DNA of 12,969 bases from Comamonas sp. lk (lineage in GTDB: Bacteria > Pseudomonadota > Gammaproteobacteria > Burkholderiales > Burkholderiaceae_C): assembly GCA_945901215.1 (NCBI GenBank), contig CAMDKE010000030.1:1-12969 (forward strand), in the 5' to 3' direction. The notes beneath the pieces were generated by a model. That model was not told the DNA's origin. It made no database searches and saw only the letters and a list, made by a program, of their open reading frames with translations. How positions within the stretch are numbered: position 1 is the stretch's first letter; every line of letters starts with the position of its first letter. Shown piece by piece: positions 6,691 through 12,969 of this stretch. The position numbers and the translations under genes were made by a program.

Positions 6691-7969
6691 ATCCCCGCAA
6701 TTCCCCCTGCCCCAGCACCACGTACTTGAGCGAGGTCAACCCCTCAATGCCCACCGGGCCGCGGGCGTGGAATTTGTCGGTGCTAATGCCGATCTCCGCC
6801 CCCAGGCCGTATTCAAAGCCGTCGGCAAAGCGGGTGCTGGTGTTGACCATGACGCTGGCGGAGTCCACTTCGCGCAAAAAGCGCTGGGCGTGCATGTGGT
6901 CGCGGGTGAGGATGGCGTCGGTGTGGTGGCTGGAATAGTGGTTGATGTGGGCAATAGCCGCATCCACGCCATCGACCACTTTGATGCTGATGATGGGTGC
7001 GAGGTATTCCTCAAACCAGTCTTGCTCGCTGGCAATCTGCAGGTTTGCGCCGGGCACCGAGGCCAATATCGCTTTCGATTCGGGGCAGCAGCGCATTTCC
7101 ACGCCTTTGGCGGCGTAAATGGCGCCTATGCGCGGCAAAAACGCGGCTGCCACGCCGCGCGCCACCAGCAGGCTTTCGCTGGCATTGCAGGGGCTGTATT
7201 TTTGGGTTTTGGCGTTATCGGCCACGGCCACGGCCATGTCGAAGTCGCAGGGGTCATCCACGTAAATGTGGCAGTTGCCGTCCAGGTGTTTGATGACAGG
7301 CACCTTGGCGTCGCGGCTGATGCGCTCAATCAAACCCTTGCCGCCGCGCGGAATGATCACGTCCACAAACTGCGGCATGGTGATGAGCTCACCCACCATG
7401 GCACGGTCGGTGGTTTGCACCAGTTGCACCGCGTGCGCGGGCAGGCCGCTTTCAGTGAGCGCTTGCTCCACCAGCAGCGCCAGCGCCTTGTTGGAGTCAA
7501 TGGCCTCCGAGCCGCCGCGCAGTATGCAGGCGTTGCCGCTTTTGATGGACAGGCTGGCGGCCTCAATGGTGACGTTAGGGCGGCTCTCGAAAACCATGCC
7601 AAACACACCAATGGGCACGCGCATCTGGCCCACACGGATGCCGCTGGGCTGCTGCTTCATGCCGATGATCTCGCCAATCACGTCGGCCATGGCGGCGAGT
7701 TGTTCGCAGCCTTGGGCGCAGGTTTCCAGCACTTTGGGTGTCAGGCGCAGGCGCTCTACCAGCGGCGCGGCCAGGCCCGCGGCGGTGGCACGGTCCAGAT
7801 CTTTGGCGTTTTCCAGTTGCAGCGCGGCGGTGCTTTCGCGCAGCAAGGCGGCCAAGCGAACAAGCGCTTGGTTTTTGCGCGCCGTGCTGGCAGCGGCCAT
7901 CAGGGCGCTGGCGGCTTTGGCCTGGGCGCCCAGGGCTTGGGCGAGTTCGGAAATGATGGTGACGGTCAT
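6689..7969 (-). CDS. proA: Gamma-glutamyl phosphate reductase (ProA)
   Basis: It reduces gamma-glutamyl phosphate with NADPH to glutamate-5-semialdehyde, the second step of proline synthesis, in the cytoplasm. The 426-residue length is normal. Family segments are PIGVFGMVFESRPNVT (119-134), SGNACILRGGSEA (144-156), DVIIPRGGKGLI (203-214), KHLDGNCHIYVD (227-238) and the catalytic cysteine, Cys261, in QKYSPCNASESLLV (256-269), with GPVGIEGLTSLKY near the C-terminus. The ATG at 7969 gives the usual N-terminus, although its Shine-Dalgarno sequence is weak. Only 45 bp separate it from the large pilin-like gene, and no strong terminator was seen there, so some proA transcript may come from the pilin operon. 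proB is not in the window. Confidence 0.97.
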   Translation of the reverse strand: MTVTIISELAQALGAQAKAASALMAAASTARKNQALVRLAALLRESTAALQLENAKDLDRATAAGLAAPLVERLRLTPKVLETCAQGCEQLAAMADVIGEIIGMKQQPSGIRVGQMRVPIGVFGMVFESRPNVTIEAASLSIKSGNACILRGGSEAIDSNKALALLVEQALTESGLPAHAVQLVQTTDRAMVGELITMPQFVDVIIPRGGKGLIERISRDAKVPVIKHLDGNCHIYVDDPCDFDMAVAVADNAKTQKYSPCNASESLLVARGVAAAFLPRIGAIYAAKGVEMRCCPESKAILASVPGANLQIASEQDWFEEYLAPIISIKVVDGVDAAIAHINHYSSHHTDAILTRDHMHAQRFLREVDSASVMVNTSTRFADGFEYGLGAEIGISTDKFHARGPVGIEGLTSLKYVVLGQGELRG

Positions 7970-8014
7970 GGCGCGATTTTCACCGATCGCAGGGGCCTGC
8001 CCGTTGTGCCCGCT

Positions 8015-10066
8015 CTACAGGTAGCGCGCGTAGGCGATGGTGACCGTACTTGGGCCGTTGTTGGTGGTCAGGGTGCTGGGCAGAGATTGGGCGTTTATCG
8101 TGGTGCTGGCGCCCAGGCTGCTGTACTTGGTGGTTTGGGCCGGGTTGCTCACGCCCAGGCCCTGGGCACTGATATAGCCCCGGATCGTGGAGCTGCCGGC
8201 GCTGGTAAACGCATTGCCCGCAAGCACATAGCCGTAGGCATTGGTCGAGGAGGCCAACACGATATTGCCACCCACGTAGTTGCTGGCCTGGTAGGTGCTG
8301 CCACTAAAGCTGCCCGCCATATACGCATAGCTGCCCAGGCCGGCTGCGGCCGTGGCGTCGTAGCTGGCGCTGCTGGTATTGCAAAAGTTGCTGGGGTAAT
8401 AGGCGATGGCAGCGCCTGCGGCCGTGGTGCACACGCCGCTGGGGGCATAGGTGGTGCCATCCACTGCGCCCGAATACCCGGCGTAGTTGGGCGCGTAGGT
8501 GACGTGGCTGCCGCTGGTGGCGATGTTACCGGTGGCAATAAAGGTGTTGTAGTAGGTGCCGTTGCCCGCGTCCAGGTCGCCGCTGAACCAGGCCACGCCG
8601 GGACGAATGGCGTTCATGTCGTTGCCCACATACCAGCGCAGGCTGGACGCGTCGTAGCGGATGCACTGGGACGAGAGGCACAGGTTCATGGTGGCATTGT
8701 TTTGGTTGCAGGTGCTGTTGCTGGTGGCGCACAGGTAGTCGTAGCGGGCGTTGCCGCTGGCGTTGCCCAGCAGGTAGGTGCCGTCGGTGACGCTATGGAC
8801 GTTTTTCACGTCCACCAGCAGGTTTCCATTGCTGACATAAAAAGCATAGTTGGCGTAGCTGCGGTAGTCGGTGGCGTTGAATTGGTTGTCGGGCGTGATA
8901 GACACCGCAGCCACGGCGGTCATGGCGGGGCTGGACCCGCCGGTGGTGACCGTGCCGTTGAAGGAATAGCCGTTATTCACAATGCTGCCACCCACCGTGC
9001 CGCTGATGTTGGCGCCATTTCCCTTGAGCACCAGGTTGTTACCCGCAAGCAAGCTGCCGATGGTGCCGCTGCCGATGTACGCATTGCCTCTGGTGCGTAC
9101 GCCAGTTGCTTGGCCATTGTTGTTGCCGGTGAACAAGTCCACGCCCGCGCCCAGCGGCTCGGCGCAGGTGGCTGCCACGTTGCTGGCGCCGCCACCTGCA
9201 GAACCGGTGGCGCTGCAACTGTCGGTAAACGCCGTCTCGGCCAAGGCAGCCAAAGTGCCATTGCCCGTGGTTGCCATGTTGATAGATCCATTGGCCGTGG
9301 CCACGCCGCTGACCTTGGTGCCTCCGCTGCCACACACATGGCGCCGGGCGTTGATGGTGACCACCTGCACGCCGCCGCTAATGACCACGTCGCAGTTGGA
9401 GTTGAGTATTTGGTAGCTCGAACCGCTGCCGATGTTGATGGTGCCGGTGGCGTTGATCGTGTCTGCGCCGGTGATGCTATTGCCCCCGGTGCTCAGGTCG
9501 CCCGCGATGTTCATCACGCTTTGGGCGGATGCGTCCTTGTTGATGGTGATGCTGCCTTCGAGCTTGGTGTTCATGGCGGACTTGAACACGGTGCTCAAGC
9601 TGCTCAGGCTGCTGGTGCCGCCGCTGACGGTGTAGTGCAGCTCCAGCGTCACGGTGGATTTGGCTTTGTCGGATGCCAGCGCCGTGGTACCGGTCACCTG
9701 GGCCACAAAGTTGCTGGCCGTAGAGGTGTTCATCAGGCGCGCACCCATGCTGTCTGCGCCGCTAGAAAAGGTCAAGGCGGTGCCCGCCGCCGACGCGCCC
9801 TGCACGCTGGCCAGCAGCGTGTTGCGCTGCGCAGTGCTCAGGCCTGCAAGGTACTGGCGCACCAGCTCGGCGCCGGTCCATGCGTTCATCTGCGCCTGGG
9901 TTTGGGCGTGCACCGTAAGGCTTTGGTCTTGGCCGGTGCGCACGTACTGCACCACGGCAAAGGTGCTGGCCATCACCGCCAAGCCCACCAGCATCACCAT
10001 TATCACAGTGGTAACCCCCTGCTGGTGGCGCGGACGACTGAACCCATGGGGGTAGGGCGCTGTCAT
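8015..10066 (-). CDS. Oversized PilX-like minor pilin with large Gly/Ser/Asn-rich C-terminal region
   Basis: This 683-residue protein has a short basic leader ending QQG (15-17), then a hydrophobic helix (18-43, VTTVIMVMLVGLAV...) that continues into an amphipathic stretch (44-75). This is the layout of PilX/GspK-like pilin subunits, and as in those the mature position 5 is not Glu but Ile. The usual PilX is about 170-200 residues, so roughly 500 residues are extra. Residues about 170-380 and 500-640 are rich in G, S, T, N and A with repeating short hydrophobic patterns (GTINIGSG, GNAYIGSGTIG, GNNLVLKGNGANISG) suggestive of a beta-solenoid. A cluster of four cysteines lies at 446-468, among ten in total. 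The ATG at 10066 overlaps the preceding TGA by 4 bp (ATGA). It is the last gene of the pilin operon, where PilY1 would be expected elsewhere. A secreted tip or adhesin role is inferred; no closer family is recognised. Confidence 0.75.
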   Translation of the reverse strand: MTAPYPHGFSRPRHQQGVTTVIMVMLVGLAVMASTFAVVQYVRTGQDQSLTVHAQTQAQMNAWTGAELVRQYLAGLSTAQRNTLLASVQGASAAGTALTFSSGADSMGARLMNTSTASNFVAQVTGTTALASDKAKSTVTLELHYTVSGGTSSLSSLSTVFKSAMNTKLEGSITINKDASAQSVMNIAGDLSTGGNSITGADTINATGTINIGSGSSYQILNSNCDVVISGGVQVVTINARRHVCGSGGTKVSGVATANGSINMATTGNGTLAALAETAFTDSCSATGSAGGGASNVAATCAEPLGAGVDLFTGNNNGQATGVRTRGNAYIGSGTIGSLLAGNNLVLKGNGANISGTVGGSIVNNGYSFNGTVTTGGSSPAMTAVAAVSITPDNQFNATDYRSYANYAFYVSNGNLLVDVKNVHSVTDGTYLLGNASGNARYDYLCATSNSTCNQNNATMNLCLSSQCIRYDASSLRWYVGNDMNAIRPGVAWFSGDLDAGNGTYYNTFIATGNIATSGSHVTYAPNYAGYSGAVDGTTYAPSGVCTTAAGAAIAYYPSNFCNTSSASYDATAAAGLGSYAYMAGSFSGSTYQASNYVGGNIVLASSTNAYGYVLAGNAFTSAGSSTIRGYISAQGLGVSNPAQTTKYSSLGASTTINAQSLPSTLTTNNGPSTVTIAYARYL

Positions 10067-10758
10067 GGTGTCTTGAAGTTGAACAGGCATTGCTGCTCGG
10101 TCAGCGGCGCGCCGCTGCGGTTGGTGCTGGCCAGGGTCCAGACCACATTGCCACTGCTGGCGGTCAAGCCAAAGGGCTTGCACGCGGTGCTAGCGACGCT
10201 AAAAGTGATGGTGGTCTGGTTGTAAGCGGCAGCGGCCTGGTTGGCCGGACGGTCGGCCCAGCGGGTGGCGGTCCAGGCCAGGCTGCTCCAGCCGCTGACG
10301 CTGCCCGCACTGCAAGCCACCGGGCCAAGGTAATACACACCGCCAGTTCCGCTGGTGGATGCGTCAAACAGCAAGCCCGCGCATTGCGCGGCGCCCGTGG
10401 TGTTCATGGCCCACAGCACTGCGTTGCCACTAGAGCCTGTGGCCACAGCGCTCCCACTGAGCGCCGTGCCGCTCAGGGCGGCACCCGAGAGCACAACCAT
10501 CTGCGTACCCAGGCTGGCCGAGGCGATGCCATAGCCCGCGTCCTGCACCGCAAGGCCCGCGCGCAGCATGGCGGCGGTGAGTTGCGCGTCGGCCGCAGCG
10601 TCCTGCCCCGCCTGGCCACCGTAGCGGGCGCTGACCTTGAACATCGACAGCATGGCCAGCGCCACCACAGTCGACAGCAGCAGGCCCAGCATCAGGCTGA
10701 TCAGAGACTCGCCTCTTTGGCGGCTCGCTCTGGCGTAAGGCATTACGGCTGTGTGCAC
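10063..10758 (-). CDS. PilW-like minor pilin lacking Glu5
   Basis: A 231-residue pilin-like protein in the PilW position of the operon. A basic leader (ASRQRG) precedes ESLISLMLGLLLS and a hydrophobic helix to about residue 38, then a polar region with four cysteines. With cleavage after Gly16 the mature protein starts with Glu, and position 5 is Ser instead of the near-invariant Glu. Minor pilins of this kind help start pilus assembly from the inner membrane and are cut by the prepilin peptidase PilD. The GTG at 10758 starts 3 bp after the previous stop; an ATG at 10743, five codons downstream, is equally plausible and neither has a clear Shine-Dalgarno. The 3' end overlaps the next gene by 4 bp. 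Identity as PilW rests on order, size and N-terminus. Confidence 0.72.
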   Translation of the reverse strand: MHTAVMPYARASRQRGESLISLMLGLLLSTVVALAMLSMFKVSARYGGQAGQDAAADAQLTAAMLRAGLAVQDAGYGIASASLGTQMVVLSGAALSGTALSGSAVATGSSGNAVLWAMNTTGAAQCAGLLFDASTSGTGGVYYLGPVACSAGSVSGWSSLAWTATRWADRPANQAAAAYNQTTITFSVASTACKPFGLTASSGNVVWTLASTNRSGAPLTEQQCLFNFKTP

Positions 10759-10761
10759 CTG

Positions 10762-11268
10762 TTAGGGGCTAAAGGAGATGACGCCACTGCCGCCAAAGAG
10801 CGCGCTGGCGGTAGCGCCTGCGTCGGTCGTGGCCAGTGTGGCAGGGACTTGCAGGCTGGTGGCCACGCCCTGCCCTGCCCCGCTGATGGTAGGCGTGACG
10901 GTGCTGCAAGCCAGCGCGTAGGGCACGGTTTGGGTGCTGGCCACCCCAGCGGCGCCTGCACTGTTCACATTGTTCAAGCGCAGGTCAAAGCTGCCCGCGC
11001 CGCTGGCGCACCAAGCGGCCAGGTCGGCGGGAACGGCCAGCATGCCGCGCATGGTCAGCACGGCCATGGTTTGCGTGCTGTGGTAGCGCTGCATGGACAG
11101 CGCGCGCGCCGCGCTGTAGGCCATGCCCAAACCGAGCGCCGCGCTGAGCACCAGGCCTACCAGGGCTTCGAGCAGCATGCTGCCCCCTTGGTGTCGGCCA
11201 GGGTGCACCACAGCACGGCACTTAGGCCTGCGCACGGCGCGCTCAGAGCAGCGAGCCCGTTGCGTCAT
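10762..11268 (-). CDS. PilV-like minor pilin
   Basis: A 168-residue protein with a type IV prepilin signature: a long basic leader of 29 residues ending QGG, then SMLLEALVGLVLSAALG, with Glu at mature position 5. The pattern SMLLEALV is typical of PilV/PilI-type minor pilins. The rest is a helix to about residue 75 and a short Ala, Gly and Thr-rich globular part with two cysteines. The ATG at 11268 lies 26 bp inside the preceding gene and has a strong ribosome site (GAGGAGG, 8 nt away), so translation is probably coupled. The leader is longer than the usual 6-25 residues, and a GTG at 11235 would shorten it to 18. It is expected to join the pilus-initiating minor pilin complex with its neighbours. 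Confidence 0.75.
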   Translation of the reverse strand: MTQRARCSERAVRRPKCRAVVHPGRHQGGSMLLEALVGLVLSAALGLGMAYSAARALSMQRYHSTQTMAVLTMRGMLAVPADLAAWCASGAGSFDLRLNNVNSAGAAGVASTQTVPYALACSTVTPTISGAGQGVATSLQVPATLATTDAGATASALFGGSGVISFSP

Positions 11269-11740
11269 TGACAGACCCTCCTCGGGCCAGGGTGTAAGTC
11301 AGCACCGCACCCGTGGTCGGCAGACCGCGGTTGTTCAGGCCCACCGTGGTGGCACTGCTGGCCGTCACGCTGCTGCCGCCCAGCGTCAACGCCACCGACG
11401 ACGGAAAGTCCGCCGACCACAGCACATTGGAGCCGCCGCTGGCACAGTTGGAGCTGCTGGGGTCGCCCTTGCAGACGTAGACGGTGCGCAAGGTGGTGCC
11501 GGTTTGCAGCTTGAGACCGGCTGCGGCCTGGTTGCTCAGTGCTGCCTCCGGGTTGCGCATCGCCAGCGCCTTGGCCAGACCGTAGCCCGACAGCAACTTA
11601 CTTTGCGCATCTTTGATTTGCCGGCTGTAGGTCCAAGCCGCCAGGAACGGCGTGCACGCCATCAGCAGGAACGCCATGATGGACAGGGTAACCATCAACT
11701 CAACCAAGGTAAATGCCTGCTGGCGGCGCCGGGACTGCAT
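11243..11740 (-). CDS. FimT/GspH-type minor pseudopilin
   Basis: A 165-residue protein with leader MQSRRRQQA, then FTLVELMVTLSIMAF, carrying Glu at mature position 5. It continues with the GspH/FimT pattern of a long helix with SKLLSGYGLAKALAMRNPEA (37-56), a beta region containing VYVCKGD and a second nearby cysteine, and a late GLNNRGLP segment. The residue before the cleavage site is Ala instead of Gly, which is unusual for a PilD substrate. The ATG at 11740 gives a short basic leader and an AAGG about 9 nt upstream. An in-frame ATG at 11773 would start inside the previous gene without a ribosome site. It begins 11 bp after the PilE-like stop and overlaps the PilV-like gene by 26 bp. FimT-type subunits help start pilus assembly, and some bind DNA during uptake. 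Confidence 0.78.
   Translation of the reverse strand: MQSRRRQQAFTLVELMVTLSIMAFLLMACTPFLAAWTYSRQIKDAQSKLLSGYGLAKALAMRNPEAALSNQAAAGLKLQTGTTLRTVYVCKGDPSSSNCASGGSNVLWSADFPSSVALTLGGSSVTASSATTVGLNNRGLPTTGAVLTYTLARGGSVNDATGSLL
11277..11283 (-). promoter_or_regulatory. Strong ribosome binding site for the PilV-like gene inside the FimT-like gene
   Basis: GAGGAGG on the minus strand sits 8 nt before the ATG at 11268, within the last codons of the preceding gene. It is the best Shine-Dalgarno sequence seen in the pilin operon. It fixes the overlapping ATG as the start rather than a downstream GTG, even though this gives a long leader. Confidence 0.75.
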
Positions 11741-11751
11741 CGGCTGAGGCC

Positions 11752-12213
11752 TTACCAGGAGGTGATACCACATGCGTTGTCCGACGGCGCGCCGCGCACA
11801 TTGGTATTCGTCAAGGTCAAGATGCAGCTGCTGCTCATGGCGCCGGTGCCCACGGCCGTTACGGTAAAAGTCGAGCTGGTGCTGGTGACCTTGTAAGTGA
11901 AGTAGCTGCCTTGCGAAGGCGTCCAGGATGTGAAGTTGGTATCACCCCCGGAGATGGTGGTCTGCGCGGCGTAGACCGGGTAGCTCAGGGTTTTTTGGAA
12001 GGTGTTCTCCAGCGCCAAGGCCATACCCACCAGGTCCGCCGTAGCGGCTTGGGCCCGGCTTTGGGTCACGTAGCGCTGGTAGGCCGGCATCGCGATGCGC
12101 GCCAAGATGCCCAGTATGGCCACCACCACCAGCAACTCCACCAATGAAAAGCCGCGCTCCCGCGCTATGTGGCGCCGGTGAACCACCTTCGAAAACAAAA
12201 AACAGCTGGGCAT
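11752..12213 (-). CDS. PilE-like type IV pilin
   Basis: A 153-residue class a type IV pilin with leader ending RERG (18-21) and mature start FSLVELLVVVAILGILARIAM, Glu at mature position 5 (residue 26), followed by PAYQRYVTQSRAQAATADL and a tyrosine-bearing middle region as in PilE-type minor pilins of beta- and gammaproteobacteria. A C-terminal cysteine pair (SSSC and NAC) should close the disulfide loop typical of pilins. Arg39 lies inside the hydrophobic helix, where most homologs have a small residue. The ATG at 12213 is the only good start but has no clear ribosome site. It is the first gene of the five-gene operon, directly after the AT-rich leader. PilE-like minor pilin is favoured over the major pilin because the other minor pilins follow directly. 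Confidence 0.82.
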   Translation of the reverse strand: MPSCFLFSKVVHRRHIARERGFSLVELLVVVAILGILARIAMPAYQRYVTQSRAQAATADLVGMALALENTFQKTLSYPVYAAQTTISGGDTNFTSWTPSQGSYFTYKVTSTSSTFTVTAVGTGAMSSSCILTLTNTNVRGAPSDNACGITSW

Positions 12214-12259
12214 AAAACGAGTTTAATGCCAAATTCGTTTTTTGTTAGCTAATTAGTAA

Positions 12260-12289
12260 ATATTACTCAAATAGGTTTGTTTCGGTAAA
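12260..12289 (-). promoter_or_regulatory. Candidate sigma-70 promoter of the pilin operon
   Basis: In the AT-rich gap upstream of the PilE-like gene, TTTACC (12284-12289) and TAATAT (12260-12265), read on the minus strand, each match 4 of 6 consensus bases with an 18-bp spacer. They would give a transcript starting some 40 bases before the ATG. The match is modest and other spacings are possible, but the sharp drop in GC right upstream of a gene cluster supports a promoter here. Confidence 0.35.
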
Positions 12290-12293
12290 TTTG

Positions 12294-12969
12294 TTATCTC
12301 GGCGCGGTCCGCGCCTGCGCCGTCTTGGGTGCGGGACTACCCGTGGCGCACAAACGGCACAGCTCCTGCGCCAGCCGGTGTAGCGCCTGCCAGCCGCTGG
12401 CGGGCCAGTCGGGTTGTTTAAGGCCTTTGACAATGCCGTCCACCACCTGGGCGGACTGCAGTAAATCGGCCAACGCAGCGGCGCTCAGGCGCGGCAGCAC
12501 GCGCTCAAACAGGCGTTCCTTGGCGCCCCAAATGCGGTTTTCGCGCAAAGCCATGGGCAGCGGGCGGCCCTGGCCCATGGCGTCTTTCACGCGCTTGAGA
12601 GCGCGAATGTCCTCGGCCAGCGTGTAATGCACCAGCACCTCGGCCTCGCCCTCGGCTTGCAGGCCGTCGAGCATGCGCTGCACGCGCAGGGCCTGGCCAG
12701 CCAGCACGGCCTCAGACAGCTTGAAGACGTCGTAGCGCGCCACATTGAGCACCGCGCTTTCCACCTGCCCTAGCGTCAACACCCCGGCGTTGTCGGCGCT
12801 GGGCGGGAACAGCAGGCCCAGTTTCTGGATTTCCTGGTGGGCGGCGAGCAGGTTGCCCTCCACCCGGTCGGCAAAAAATTGCAAGGTGTGCTGGCCCTCC
12901 TCGCCCGCAGCCACGCGCTGCCCCTGCGCGGCCAGTCGCTGGGCAATCCACTGCGGCAGCGCGGCGCGC
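12294..12969 (-). CDS. holA: DNA polymerase III delta subunit (HolA), C-terminal part (5' end outside window)
   Basis: The delta subunit opens the beta sliding-clamp ring as part of the clamp loader in chromosome replication. The 224 residues visible run from the window edge to a TAA. They contain the family's most conserved stretch, FFADRVEGNLLAAHQEIQKL, preceded by LPQWIAQRLAAQG, followed by ARYDVFKLSEAVLAGQ (lid region) and the C-terminal collar domain with LAEDIRALKRVKDAM and a lysine/arginine-rich REN-IWGAKERLFERVLP helix. A GTG at 12914 looks like a start but is internal, because the reading frame and similarity continue beyond it to the window end. An Arg/Ala-rich tail ends the protein. 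The N-terminal third or so is missing only because the window stops. Confidence 0.93.
   Translation of the reverse strand, partial: RAALPQWIAQRLAAQGQRVAAGEEGQHTLQFFADRVEGNLLAAHQEIQKLGLLFPPSADNAGVLTLGQVESAVLNVARYDVFKLSEAVLAGQALRVQRMLDGLQAEGEAEVLVHYTLAEDIRALKRVKDAMGQGRPLPMALRENRIWGAKERLFERVLPRLSAAALADLLQSAQVVDGIVKGLKQPDWPASGWQALHRLAQELCRLCATGSPAPKTAQARTAPR

Noticed and set aside
6767..10225. A 1152-codon open frame on the plus strand
   Set aside because: It is antisense to proA and the PilX-like gene and continues through both because they share one register in GC-rich DNA. The translation is a His/Gly/Ala-rich string with no domain, while the minus strand encodes clear families.
10090..11271. 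A 393-codon plus-strand frame over the pilin genes
   Set aside because: It is a shadow of the PilW- and PilV-like genes, Arg/Ala/Gly-rich with no recognisable fold. The minus-strand frames carry prepilin signatures.
12214..12238. A sigma-54 promoter (TTTGGCATTAAACTCGTTTT on the minus strand), as used by many pilin genes
   Set aside because: The TGGCA element is present but the -12 element TTGC is replaced by TCGT, and the site ends directly at the ATG, leaving no room for a transcript start.
12712..12914. A GTG at 12914 as the true start of holA
   Set aside because: Coding similarity (LPQWIAQRLAAQG) continues upstream in frame to the window edge, so the gene is cut by the window rather than starting there.

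Overview
The window is a 13-kb piece of a GC-rich betaproteobacterial chromosome, most likely Burkholderiales and Comamonadaceae-like (Rhodoferax, Polaromonas or Acidovorax relatives). The pointers are the Acidithiobacillus-type glutamate-cysteine ligase paired with an E. coli-type GshB, the ProA active-site motif KYSPCNASE, and the overall protein style. This placement is by recognition of families, not by a search. Eleven of the thirteen genes lie on the minus strand. No rRNA, tRNA, CRISPR array, insertion sequence or phage gene was seen, and no gene-free stretch reaches 300 bases.

Left part (1-1046, plus strand): the 3' end of a 4-oxalocrotonate tautomerase family gene, then a complete YafJ-type class II glutamine-amidotransferase-fold protein. 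The second gene runs head-on into gshB and overlaps its end by 32 bp.

Middle part (1015-7969, minus strand; transcription order proA, gshA, kup, benE, gshB): proline biosynthesis (ProA), both steps of glutathione synthesis (GshA, GshB), and between them a Kup potassium uptake permease and a BenE-family benzoate/proton symporter. kup and benE share one reading frame, separated only by a TAG and two codons. Glutathione synthesis, potassium uptake and a possible gamma-glutamyl hydrolase (the YafJ/Dug3-like protein) therefore sit together.

Right part (8015-12213, minus strand): a compact five-gene minor-pilin operon in the order PilE-like, FimT/GspH-like, PilV-like, PilW-like, PilX-like. Adjacent genes overlap or are a few bases apart. 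The last gene is far larger than usual: 683 residues, with a PilX-like N-terminal helix followed by about 640 residues rich in Gly, Ser, Thr and Asn and ten cysteines. No PilY1 gene is present in the window. The PilW-like and PilX-like subunits both lack the glutamate at mature position 5. This operon lies between holA (DNA polymerase III delta subunit, cut by the window edge) and proA, behind a short AT-rich leader that probably carries its promoter. It is the most unusual part of the window: a self-contained set of minor pilins that may place a large adhesin-like subunit at a pilus tip.
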